This document shows positions 9,746 to 17,120 of a DNA stretch of 33,579 nucleotides, piece by piece. The first letter of the stretch is position 1. Each line of letters begins with the position of its first letter. The notes under the pieces are model-generated. The model saw nothing but the letters and a program-made list of their open reading frames with translations. It did not search any database and was not told the DNA's origin. The stretch covers positions 5,163-38,741 of the forward strand of contig PBPE01000046.1 of NCBI GenBank assembly GCA_002724585.1. Reading direction: 5' to 3'. The translations under genes were made by a program, and so were the position numbers. The stretch comes from Dehalococcoidia bacterium. Its GTDB lineage: Bacteria; Chloroflexota; Dehalococcoidia; Lucifugimonadales; UBA3495.

Positions 9746-9781
9746 AAAAGAGGCCTTACCCATCAACTGGCAAGGCCTCTT
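9746..9781 (-). terminator. Attenuator terminator hairpin of the pyr leader
   Basis: On the - strand, AGAGGCCTT and its partner form a perfect 10-bp stem (arms 9772-9781 and 9748-9757) with a 14-nt loop, followed by a short run of T. It lies just before pyrR, where a Rho-independent attenuator is expected. The 5' arm and loop contain TTGCCAG (9767-9773), which can instead pair with CTGGCAA (9831-9837) inside the PyrR-binding hairpin, so the terminator and an antiterminator exclude each other. Confidence 0.85.
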
Positions 9782-9818
9782 ACGTGTTCTTATGATCACT
9801 AGTGTATATGAACATGTT

Positions 9819-9851
9819 AGTCCTAGTACTTTGCCAGCCTCTCTGGACTGT
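9819..9851 (-). promoter_or_regulatory. PyrR-binding hairpin (anti-antiterminator) in the pyr leader
   Basis: The - strand reads ACAGTCCAGAGAGGCTGGCA, which matches the PyrR-binding loop consensus known from Bacillus-type pyr leaders (AGUCCAGAGAGGCU core). AGTCC (9845-9849) pairs with GGACT (9819-9823) to close the hairpin. PyrR-UMP binding would stabilise this hairpin, hide the antiterminator strand at 9831-9837 and let the terminator at 9746-9781 form. Confidence 0.92.
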
Positions 9852-9862
9852 CTTAAAAGCGT

Positions 9863-9880
9863 GGCGCTCTTATTCGCGCC
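9863..9880 (-). other. Short GC hairpin between the VWA gene and the pyr leader
   Basis: GGCGC and GCGCC form a 5-bp stem with an 8-nt loop. It lies between the stop of the VWA gene (9954) and the PyrR-binding hairpin. It could be a weak terminator for the VWA gene, although its T-run is separated by a few bases, or the first hairpin of the pyr transcript. I could not identify a convincing promoter for the pyr operon in 9852-9950. Confidence 0.35.
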
Positions 9881-9953
9881 GGACCCCATCTATTAAATTG
9901 TTCGGCATATACTAACAGCTTTATGAAGTATATGGAAGTGTCGCCTATTAACG

Positions 9954-11984
9954 CTAAGCAGCGATTCTTTTACGACGGCTGCTTATATAGTCTACTAAAA
10001 CATATTGGCCCAAACTATCGGAGCTACTATAAAACGCTCGTCCACGATTTATTCTAGTCAGATTATCTACAAAATTTACTAACTGATAATTGTTCTCCAA
10101 CATGAAAGTATTGATAATAATCCCTTCTTGCGTACATTGCCGAACTTGTTTTAGAGTCTCCAACTCAGTGCGATAGCTGGGAGGATAATTAAAGTAGGCT
10201 TGTCCATTCTCCAAGTGAGCTGTCGGCTCTCCGTCTGTTATCAAGAGTATCTGCCGAGTGCTGCCCCTGTGTTTTGACAATAATTTCCGGGCTAGCATTA
10301 ACCCATGCTGTAGATTAGTCCCCGAATCCCACATGTTCCAACTAGTAGTAGCTAAGTCCTTTTCAGATATTTCGTGGGCGTATAACGAGAATCCCACAAT
10401 ATCAATAGAGTCCCTAGGATATTGCATCTTAATCAGCTCCAGCAATGCAAGTGTGACCTTTTTGGCCGCTTGAAAATTATTGTAAAGCTCCATGGACCTA
10501 CTTTGGTCTAACAAAACCACCGTCGCTGCTCGGGTACTATGCTCCTCTCTATATATTTCAAAATCCTCAGGAGATATTCTGACAGGTATATCAGTTCCAG
10601 ATCTTAGGATACCGTTTTTCAGTGTGGCCTGCATATCTAACTGTAGTGGATCTCCAAATTCATAAGGTTTGGTATCTCCTAAGATATCTCCGCCGGCTCC
10701 CCTTATATCCGTGTCATGCCCACCTAGGCGGTCTTTCTTAAGATTTACAAATACTTCTTTAAGGGCCTTTTGCCCTATTTTACGCATCCCTCTTGCTGTC
10801 AGCTGTAGTTTCTCATCACCATCCAAATATCCGGCATCTTTCAACATCTGGACCATCCGCTCCATCTCCTCAAAAGCTGCCCGTGCATCGTCTCCTAGTA
10901 GAGATTCCAATGCATCAATATCTACATCACTTAAGTCACCGGTTCTGGCCGCTTCTCTAAGTGCTTGTTCTAGCTTATCCAGATCCTGTAATTGCTCCAT
11001 TATCTCCCTAGCTTTACTCATACTAAGAGTGTCGTCCCCTAGGAACGGATATTGTCTAGAAAGATCCGACATCGGTAAGATTTGCCCCATAAGTTCGGCC
11101 ATTTGAGCCATCATTCCTTGTAGTTCAGGATCAAGAGCAGAGTTTAATGAATCCTCTAACTCTCTTCTCGCATCCGGAGACATACTGTCCAACATGGATT
11201 GCATTTGGCTAAATTGCTGGGATAGCATCTCTAATAATTCTTCAAAAGTACGAGGCTTATCCGGGGCAAACATATCTCCAAATTTATCCATAAATCCTTC
11301 GAAATCAGGGGCAACACCATCTGATTTATCACGCAACATTTCAACTATGGCTCGAACCATATCTTTCATTTGTTGAATCTGTTCCGGACTCACCCCCTGC
11401 ATCTGATCCTTAAGTTCACTCGATATATTATTAGCCATTTGACTTTTGAGTTGGTCCAACAATTCCTGAAACTCCTGGCGCGCTTGTTGGTCCAGAAAGT
11501 CATAGTCCATCAACATTTGGATCCTACCACTAGGAGACACCGGCAAATTATCGAGAAAATGTAAATTCTGCTTTAAGCGACTGGCTTGCATATCTTGTAA
11601 CGCTGATATTTCATCAGATGTGAAATTATCAAGATTGAAATCATCGCTATCCGCAGCAACAGAACGATCGTGAATAGTGCCTCTTTCAGTTTCTATGATG
11701 TGATCTAATTTCTGAGATAAATCATCAATAATAGAATCTAAATTATGCTTCTGAAGTTCTTGACGACGCCGATTTTTCACCTGCTCCATTAAATCTCTCA
11801 GCCCCGAACTTCCATCTTGTTCCAATGATTTAACACCATTCCGTAGCATATCTCGAAGCGCGGAAGAAATATCTCCTCGTTTCAAGAAATCTTCTGACAG
11901 ACTGTCCATCAAAGTCGACGCGTCGAATTCGAAGATACGCTGTGTGCCATCCCATTTAGCATACCTATAATTGCGATATAGCAT
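9954..11984 (-). CDS. Large VWA-domain protein (CoxE/ChlD-like MIDAS)
   Basis: The C-terminal ~185 residues form a von Willebrand factor A domain: ATVVLLDQSRSM carries the MIDAS DxSxS motif (Asp493 to Ser497), followed by DSGTNLQHG and LLITDGEPTAH, which supply further metal ligands. The preceding ~480 residues are highly helical and rich in Met, Gln, Leu and Asp, with many short amphipathic stretches (for example QMLKDAGYLDGDEKLQLTARG just before 410), and have no signal peptide or membrane segment, so it is probably cytoplasmic. Proteins of this build usually work with a MoxR/RavA-type AAA+ ATPase as metal-dependent adaptors in enzyme or complex maturation; no such ATPase gene is in this window. 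Start is ATG 11984 because GGAG lies 6 nt before it; GTG 11996 and ATG 11990 lack a spaced site. Its target is unknown. Confidence 0.8.
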   Translation of the reverse strand: MLYRNYRYAKWDGTQRIFEFDASTLMDSLSEDFLKRGDISSALRDMLRNGVKSLEQDGSSGLRDLMEQVKNRRRQELQKHNLDSIIDDLSQKLDHIIETERGTIHDRSVAADSDDFNLDNFTSDEISALQDMQASRLKQNLHFLDNLPVSPSGRIQMLMDYDFLDQQARQEFQELLDQLKSQMANNISSELKDQMQGVSPEQIQQMKDMVRAIVEMLRDKSDGVAPDFEGFMDKFGDMFAPDKPRTFEELLEMLSQQFSQMQSMLDSMSPDARRELEDSLNSALDPELQGMMAQMAELMGQILPMSDLSRQYPFLGDDTLSMSKAREIMEQLQDLDKLEQALREAARTGDLSDVDIDALESLLGDDARAAFEEMERMVQMLKDAGYLDGDEKLQLTARGMRKIGQKALKEVFVNLKKDRLGGHDTDIRGAGGDILGDTKPYEFGDPLQLDMQATLKNGILRSGTDIPVRISPEDFEIYREEHSTRAATVVLLDQSRSMELYNNFQAAKKVTLALLELIKMQYPRDSIDIVGFSLYAHEISEKDLATTSWNMWDSGTNLQHGLMLARKLLSKHRGSTRQILLITDGEPTAHLENGQAYFNYPPSYRTELETLKQVRQCTQEGIIINTFMLENNYQLVNFVDNLTRINRGRAFYSSSDSLGQYVLVDYISSRRKRIAA

Positions 11985-12168
11985 AGCCATCTCCACAACC
12001 CATGAAGTGTGTTATGTTATGTAAATGATAAACGTTACTAACATATACCTGCAATAAGGATTATTTGTCATTACCTATATAATACTAGTACGTATTACAA
12101 AGATTTGGTGACATTCACAACATAACTGATTAAAATCGCAAAAATCTTCGCGCACTTCAGAGCTTATT

Positions 12169-13482
12169 ATGAGAATAGATTTAATATATTGGATCGGGCG
12201 TCAGAATAAGATAGCTTGGGCTAGCTGCACATTGTTACTGCTAGTACTGTATATCTGTATCCTTACGTTTCTAGAGCTCCCTCAAGATATGAGCGACTTT
12301 CCCAGAGTAAATCCGATAAGAACTTTACTGGGTTCTATCGCTACTGGCCTAATAACCGCTCAAGCTCTAATATTTACCATCACCCTAGTCGCAGCCCAAC
12401 TTAATGCCAGGTACTCCCACAGCATGATTTCTAGTGTATTCACTTGGCCAACTGCACTGTTAATGAGCCTGTTCATGTTTAGTTGTATCTATTCCATGAT
12501 TACGCTAGCAGCGCTAAGTAGTCGCCCCTCCAGCTTCATAATAAATTTGCCTATCTCAACACTTAATATACATCCAGTATCGATCAGTATATGTTTAGCA
12601 GCCACATGTTTAATCTTACTGCTACCGTACCTTTGGTCTTTCAAAAGTATTCTTAATCCGGAATACATGGCTAGCCACGAATATCACCGCCAATTAAATA
12701 AACTGCGCAAAACTCATCAATTAGCTAGCGAAGATACATCAACATTATCTGATATAACTCTGAGCGCTTTCGGATACCGGGATTACAAGACATTCGAATT
12801 CGCTTTCAAAAAGCTGTCTGATTTATCACTCATGGCATGGCACCAGTCCATCATTGGAACTGCAGAGACCATTAACAGACATCTAATCGAAATAACTATA
12901 AACAGTATTGAAGATCCTAGATGCCCTCGCGTAGCTTACAGGGTGCTTGAAACGATGGGCGCCGACTTGGTGGCTCAATCGTCCGCGGAAGGTGCGCGGC
13001 AAATCATAATTGCACTATCAGAGATAGGTGAAATAGCTCTTGAAAAAGCCAATTACTCACTTACTAGAGAGCTATGCGCTGTAATAAGTGACATAGGAGA
13101 GAGAGGAGCCGCCAATAATCTAGGTGTGATTTCGGAAGAAGCCTCATATTCATTAGGTCAAATAGGCGAGACCGCTGCCAAACATAATTCATCCGATTTA
13201 GTGCGACAGGTATCAACTTATATTCGCCGAGTCGGATACACATCACATAGTAACAGCCAGTCTCTCGGAACAACCCAGGCGTTGAGATCACTTTGGAACA
13301 TCGGTGCGTATCTTCCCATATCTATGGGAGATTCCTTAAGAACTGTTAGTCGAGAAATAGAACTTCTTGAACAAACAACCAGCACAGACCAATCTGATAA
13401 GGCATACGAATCTACACCACAAAGTGAAAGTTTAGAGGCTTTCAGGGATTATTACATTGAGAACATACGAGGCTTGAGGTAA
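12169..13482 (+). CDS. DUF2254-like membrane protein with C-terminal 23-residue repeats
   Basis: This 437-residue protein has four predicted membrane segments at about 16-37, 50-76, 94-116 and 136-158. The second, with RTLLGSIATGLITAQALIF followed by ITLVAAQLNARYS, resembles the conserved N-terminal region of DUF2254 predicted membrane proteins (LLG-I-x-G-x-I, then TLVA-QL---YS). The soluble part, about 165-437, ends in an unusual array: six units of exactly 23 residues at 257-394, each with a glycine in column 8. The C-terminal tail is polar. The gene is divergent from the VWA gene across 184 nt, and the start at ATG 12169 has only a weak upstream GAG. The function of the family is unknown. 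The repeats suggest a cytoplasmic helical scaffold, but that is inference. Confidence 0.65.
   Translation: MRIDLIYWIGRQNKIAWASCTLLLLVLYICILTFLELPQDMSDFPRVNPIRTLLGSIATGLITAQALIFTITLVAAQLNARYSHSMISSVFTWPTALLMSLFMFSCIYSMITLAALSSRPSSFIINLPISTLNIHPVSISICLAATCLILLLPYLWSFKSILNPEYMASHEYHRQLNKLRKTHQLASEDTSTLSDITLSAFGYRDYKTFEFAFKKLSDLSLMAWHQSIIGTAETINRHLIEITINSIEDPRCPRVAYRVLETMGADLVAQSSAEGARQIIIALSEIGEIALEKANYSLTRELCAVISDIGERGAANNLGVISEEASYSLGQIGETAAKHNSSDLVRQVSTYIRRVGYTSHSNSQSLGTTQALRSLWNIGAYLPISMGDSLRTVSREIELLEQTTSTDQSDKAYESTPQSESLEAFRDYYIENIRGLR
12937..13350 (+). repeat. Six tandem 23-residue protein repeats within the DUF2254-like gene
   Basis: Glycines at residues 264, 287, 310, 333, 356 and 379 are exactly 23 residues apart. 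Around them the pattern is hydrophobic (L/I) in column 4, hydrophobic (I/V/M) in column 7 and Gly in column 8, seen as VLETMG, ALSEIGE, VISDIGE, SLGQIGE, YIRRVG and SLWNIG. DNA identity between units is low, so the repeat is old and held at the protein level. Confidence 0.75.
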
Positions 13483-13510
13483 GTTCCTTCGCCACATTAC
13501 ATTCTAATAA

Positions 13511-14380
13511 CTACGCTTGGGGATTATATATCTCTGAAGTCTGTAACATATCGGACAGACCGACCATGTCAAACGCTTCACTAACAGCTAGCATATTTTC
13601 TACAAGGTGCCCTGTAGATCCAAATTGTTTTAGTTCATTCATGACGTTTGATACTACATTGCAGACTGTCAGCAAAGCACTAACCGGATATATAACTATT
13701 TTAAATCCTATATCCTCTAATTCTACAATGTTGTACAGAGGTGATTTACCTGTCTCAACGAAGTTATAGAGCATGGGCACTGGGAACAATTTAGCTATAG
13801 CTTCAACCTCGTGACGGCTCCTCAAAGCTTCCACAAATAATGCGTCAGCTCCGGCGTCAATATATTGCCAACATCTATCGATAGTGTCATCCCAACTCGT
13901 CACAGCAAGAGCATCAGTCCTTACTATCAAGGTGAAATTGGGATCGTCCCTAGCATCCACTGCTGCTTTAATCTTGGACACCATGTCGGATGTTTCTATA
14001 ACTTGCTTGCCATCAAGATGTCCGCATCGCTTCGGAAATTCTTGATCCTCTAAATGGACCGCAGCTACTCCCGATCGTTCATAATCTCTGATGGTTCTCT
14101 GAACATTCAAAATTCCACCATATCCGGTATCGGCGTCCGCTATTACTGGGATATCAACAATTGAACATATGTCCCTAGCGCTAGAAATCATTTCAGTGGC
14201 CGTGGTCAATGCAAGATCTGGGTACCCATATTTCGCTACAGACGTACCTGCTCCAGTCATGTAGACAGCGGAGAATCCTGAATTTTCTATGATTTTTGCG
14301 GTGAGACAATCATACGCTCCTGGAGCAGCGATAATCCCAGGAGTTTCTAATAGAGTCTTAAACCTTTGTTTTTGATTCAT
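13511..14380 (-). CDS. Isocitrate lyase / PEP mutase superfamily protein, methylisocitrate-lyase-like
   Basis: The protein has a phosphoenolpyruvate mutase-type barrel. It shows MTGAGTSVAKYGYPDL near 41-56, the metal site motif IADADTGYGG near 80-89 and EDQEFPKRCGHLDGK near 111-125. KRCGH holds the catalytic cysteine typical of C-C lyases such as 2-methylisocitrate lyase (PrpB), which splits methylisocitrate into pyruvate and succinate. Oxaloacetate decarboxylases and other relatives share much of this fold, and no prpC or prpD is in the window, so the substrate is open. I prefer ATG 14380 over GTG 14389; neither has a strong ribosome-binding site. It is the last gene of the hydratase-plsX-fabG run, 20 nt after fabG, and ends 28 nt from the convergent DUF2254-like gene. 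Confidence 0.8.
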   Translation of the reverse strand: MNQKQRFKTLLETPGIIAAPGAYDCLTAKIIENSGFSAVYMTGAGTSVAKYGYPDLALTTATEMISSARDICSIVDIPVIADADTGYGGILNVQRTIRDYERSGVAAVHLEDQEFPKRCGHLDGKQVIETSDMVSKIKAAVDARDDPNFTLIVRTDALAVTSWDDTIDRCWQYIDAGADALFVEALRSRHEVEAIAKLFPVPMLYNFVETGKSPLYNIVELEDIGFKIVIYPVSALLTVCNVVSNVMNELKQFGSTGHLVENMLAVSEAFDMVGLSDMLQTSEIYNPQA

Positions 14381-14400
14381 GCTATTCACACCGTATGGTC

Positions 14401-15159
14401 TTAAGCGATTAATCCGCCATCTATTGTAAAGACTTGTCCAGTGATATATCCCGCATTGGGTGTACTCAAGAAAGCTACCAATTCTGCCACTTCCTCCCCT
14501 GATCCAAACCTACCCATCGGAATACGATTCAAGATAGTGTCTTTGGAGTCATCGGACAACTGTTCCACCATACCACCATTATCAATGAAACCCGGCGCCA
14601 CTGCATTCACTGTAACATTTCTTGAAGCCACTTCCCTAGCTACAGCTTTAGTGAAACCGATGAGACCTGCCTTCGCAGCTGCATAATTTGCTTGACCTGG
14701 GTTACCTCCAATACCTACGACAGAAGAAATATTTATTATACGCCCATTTCTACGCCTTATTAATTGTGGCATTACATATTTGGTACACAGAAAAGCACTC
14801 TTTAGGTCAACGTCGATAACATTTTCCCAGTCCTCAAGGCTCATGCGCATCAACAGTTTGTCCCTAGTAATACCAGCATTATTGACTAATATGTCCACTT
14901 GCCCCCAATGCTGATTGATTTTTTCCACTACATCCGATGCTTCTGTATCCAAAGAGACATTGCCTTGTACAGTGACAGCATCGCCGCCTGCTTCGATGAT
15001 CACTCTCGCTACATATTCCGCCTCATCTCGACTAGCATTGTAATTTACTCCAACCTTAGCCCCCATAGCAGCTAGTGTCATGGCTATCGCAGATCCTATA
15101 CCGCGAGAGCCCCCGGTGACCAAGGCTACTTGCCCGGATAAAATATCCTGTGTGAACAC
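14401..15159 (-). CDS. fabG: 3-oxoacyl-[acyl-carrier-protein] reductase
   Basis: This 252-residue short-chain dehydrogenase matches FabG along its length. It shows the NADPH loop TGGSRGIGSA (15-24), NNAG (93-96), and the catalytic set Asn118-region, Ser146, Tyr159 and Lys163 (YAAAK). It ends in GYITGQVFTIDGGLIA, the usual FabG tail. The enzyme reduces 3-oxoacyl-ACP in fatty-acid elongation. The GTG start at 15159 directly abuts the TAA stop of plsX, so translation is probably coupled. The plsX-fabG order is a common fatty-acid/phospholipid operon arrangement in bacteria and supports the FabG role over a generic dehydrogenase. Confidence 0.92.
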   Translation of the reverse strand: MFTQDILSGQVALVTGGSRGIGSAIAMTLAAMGAKVGVNYNASRDEAEYVARVIIEAGGDAVTVQGNVSLDTEASDVVEKINQHWGQVDILVNNAGITRDKLLMRMSLEDWENVIDVDLKSAFLCTKYVMPQLIRRRNGRIINISSVVGIGGNPGQANYAAAKAGLIGFTKAVAREVASRNVTVNAVAPGFIDNGGMVEQLSDDSKDTILNRIPMGRFGSGEEVAELVAFLSTPNAGYITGQVFTIDGGLIA

Positions 15160-16188
15160 TTAACCGCTCTTCGCCATTAACGCTGTGACCTCAGCCAATT
15201 CATTCCGCATACTATCTACCAGATTAAGGTCGAAACACCGTACGGCTGTATTAATTGCACCCGAAACTCCATCTGATTTAGAAGAGCCATGACCCAAGAC
15301 TACAGGAGCGTTAACTCCAAACAATGGGCCACCCATCTTTCTTGGAAGGTTAGTTATGCGCCACAGATCAGAAATAATCGAATCGGCTTGGGAATTATCC
15401 ATCTGCGAAGATAGTCCTTTTTGCAAGTACGATCCTAGCGCCGTTCCAAGCCCTTCAGTAAATTTCATAAGTATATTACCAACGAAACCATCACAAACTA
15501 TCACATCAGCTTTGTCGGTAAAGAAATCCATACCCTCGACATTGCCAATGAAATTCATATGGCTATCATCAAATAATTTATAACATTCTTGAACTTGCCT
15601 ATTACCCTTAGCCTCTTCTGAACCGACGCTCAGCAAACCCACTCTCGGATTCTCTAAGCCAATGAATGTTCTAGAAAAAGCTGTACCTAAAGCCGCAAAA
15701 CTAAGAAGTAAAGACGGCCTACAATCCACATTACTTCCCATATCAACTAACATTGTCTTCGGAGACATACCAAGGAATGGGCCTCCAATACAAGGCCTTT
15801 CTAATCCGTCCATCAGTCCCAATATCATCACTGCGCTAGCCATAGATGCTCCAGTAGAACCCATAGAGACTAGTACATCAGCCGCCCCAGATTTCAATAA
15901 CTTTGTCGCGACTATTATTGAAGCGTCGGGTTTTGATCTCATCGCATGAACCGGGTGTTCATCGTCCCCTATCTTATCAACAGCATGGACTACTGTAACC
16001 AAAGAATCATCATAATCATGTTTAGACAATTCTTCTTCCACAGACTTTTGATCCCCAACCAATAACACTTCTATGTCAGATACTTTAAGCGCCTCTAACG
16101 CTCCCACAACCGTTTCTTTGGGGGCAAAATCACCACCCATAGCATCAACTACCACCCGAACCCGAGACATTTTGCCGCTACCATCCAT
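15160..16188 (-). CDS. plsX: Phosphate acyltransferase PlsX
   Basis: PlsX makes acyl-phosphate from acyl-ACP for the PlsY-dependent first step of phospholipid synthesis; it is a peripheral membrane enzyme. The sequence begins RVVVDAMGGDFAPKETVVGA, the hallmark N-terminus, and contains LVSMGSTGASMASAV, ADVIVCDGFVGNILMKFTEG, and APVVLGHGSSKSDGV near the end, all characteristic. The length of 342 is normal. The ATG at 16188 follows AAAGGA by about 8 nt; an internal ATG at 16170 is a weaker option. It lies 11 nt after the upstream MaoC-type gene and directly before fabG. Confidence 0.95.
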   Translation of the reverse strand: MDGSGKMSRVRVVVDAMGGDFAPKETVVGALEALKVSDIEVLLVGDQKSVEEELSKHDYDDSLVTVVHAVDKIGDDEHPVHAMRSKPDASIIVATKLLKSGAADVLVSMGSTGASMASAVMILGLMDGLERPCIGGPFLGMSPKTMLVDMGSNVDCRPSLLLSFAALGTAFSRTFIGLENPRVGLLSVGSEEAKGNRQVQECYKLFDDSHMNFIGNVEGMDFFTDKADVIVCDGFVGNILMKFTEGLGTALGSYLQKGLSSQMDNSQADSIISDLWRITNLPRKMGGPLFGVNAPVVLGHGSSKSDGVSGAINTAVRCFDLNLVDSMRNELAEVTALMAKSG

Positions 16189-16199
16189 ACTAATATCCT

Positions 16200-16631
16200 T
16201 TAATTATTCAAGGAAGCTGCTAAAAGGTCTATTTGCAGCTTTGCAGTTCCTGTGATAATTTCTTGATTATCGCGCCCGTTGATTATACCAACAGAACACT
16301 CAATAAACCTTCTATTTCTTTCCTCATGCCATTTTTCGACCTTTCCATATGATTCTATAACATCTCCTATGTAGGCAGGGCCCTTAAACCGCACTTTTAG
16401 AGAACCCGATTCTATCCAATCCAGTCCAAACTGAGATGTCATCATTTCGTAAATCAGTGATAATGTTAGCATCCCGTGAGCAATTCTATCCCCGAATGTT
16501 GTTGTTTCAGCGAACTCTTTATCGAGATGAAGTGGGTTGGTGTCCTGTGATACATCGGCATAATCATATAGTTGTTGTTCCGTAATTTTCATTGTTAAGG
16601 CAGGTAAAGATCCCAACATGGTCTCACACAT
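16200..16631 (-). CDS. MaoC-like (R)-specific acyl hydratase/dehydratase
   Basis: This 143-residue hotdog protein carries the hydratase-2 motif: YADVSQDTNPLHLDKEFA (about 24-41) with the catalytic Asp30 and His35, then FGDRIAHGMLTLSLI, and later VRFKGPAYIGD. Such enzymes hydrate or dehydrate (R)-3-hydroxyacyl thioesters. The start is not certain: ATG 16631 has AGGAG about 15 nt upstream, while ATG 16619 and ATG 16592 are in frame, the last just before the domain (MKITEQQ). It lies 18 nt after a gene for an N-terminal-type partner hotdog protein and 11 nt before plsX. The pairing resembles mycobacterial HadA/HadB, dehydratases of a fatty-acid synthase II, so it may do the job of FabZ here; this is inference from order. 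Confidence 0.85.
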   Translation of the reverse strand: MCETMLGSLPALTMKITEQQLYDYADVSQDTNPLHLDKEFAETTTFGDRIAHGMLTLSLIYEMMTSQFGLDWIESGSLKVRFKGPAYIGDVIESYGKVEKWHEERNRRFIECSVGIINGRDNQEIITGTAKLQIDLLAASLNN

Positions 16632-16649
16632 AATTTAAGGATATTGCTC

Positions 16650-17030
16650 CTAAATATCAAAAGGTTGTAAAACTGTTGTCTTTCCGGTTTGAATAATCTC
16701 CCCCAACAAAGTAGCAACAGTGTAATCAACAGTTGTAAAGATTACCGAACCTCGTGCCCGAGATCCAGATACAATGGCAGAGCCTTGTATCTTCTCACCA
16801 AACTGTACAGACTTGAGGGCATTAATTTCCTGTAAACTGTGAATTGTACCGCTGGGCAGTTTAAGTACACTCAGTAATGCGCCTAAAATTCTGGCGGAGA
16901 TAAACAACGGGGGGATAACTTCAGACGACAAATACAATTGATTCTTATCCCCAACAGCTTCCAGGTACTCTATCACTGTCTCTCGTGAAGTTTCCAATAC
17001 TCCTAGATTCAGTTGTTGTTGTTCCGACAT
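16650..17030 (-). CDS. FAS1-type dehydratase-like hotdog protein (MaoC N-terminal type)
   Basis: This 126-residue protein resembles the N-terminal, usually non-catalytic hotdog half of MaoC-type dehydratases. It has VIEYLEAVGDKNQLYL near 19-34, followed by VIPPLF, in place of the (Y/F)A-AVGD-NP-Y...APP-F pattern, then a strand-rich end (VQFGEKIQGSAIVSG, FTTVDYTV, TGKTTVLQPFD). It lacks the Asp...NPxH catalytic pair seen in the next gene, which supports a structural partner in a heterodimer. The ATG at 17030 follows AGAGG closely. It is the first gene of the hydratase-plsX-fabG operon; the 90 nt before it separate it from the L-2-hydroxyglutarate oxidase gene, which lies upstream on the same strand. 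Confidence 0.7.
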   Translation of the reverse strand: MSEQQQLNLGVLETSRETVIEYLEAVGDKNQLYLSSEVIPPLFISARILGALLSVLKLPSGTIHSLQEINALKSVQFGEKIQGSAIVSGSRARGSVIFTTVDYTVATLLGEIIQTGKTTVLQPFDI

Positions 17031-17120
17031 TACCCTCTAAAAACCACTCTGGCAAAGATTATATTTATGATACCCACAAAAGTTTTCATCTGAATATAAG
17101 ATTGAGTAAAGTAGACATGA

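Noticed and set aside
12065-12083. Promoter TTGTCA...TATAAT in the VWA/DUF2254 divergent region
   Set aside because: The two boxes are only 7 nt apart, and no -35 box lies at 16-18 nt from TATAAT; the region is simply AT-rich.
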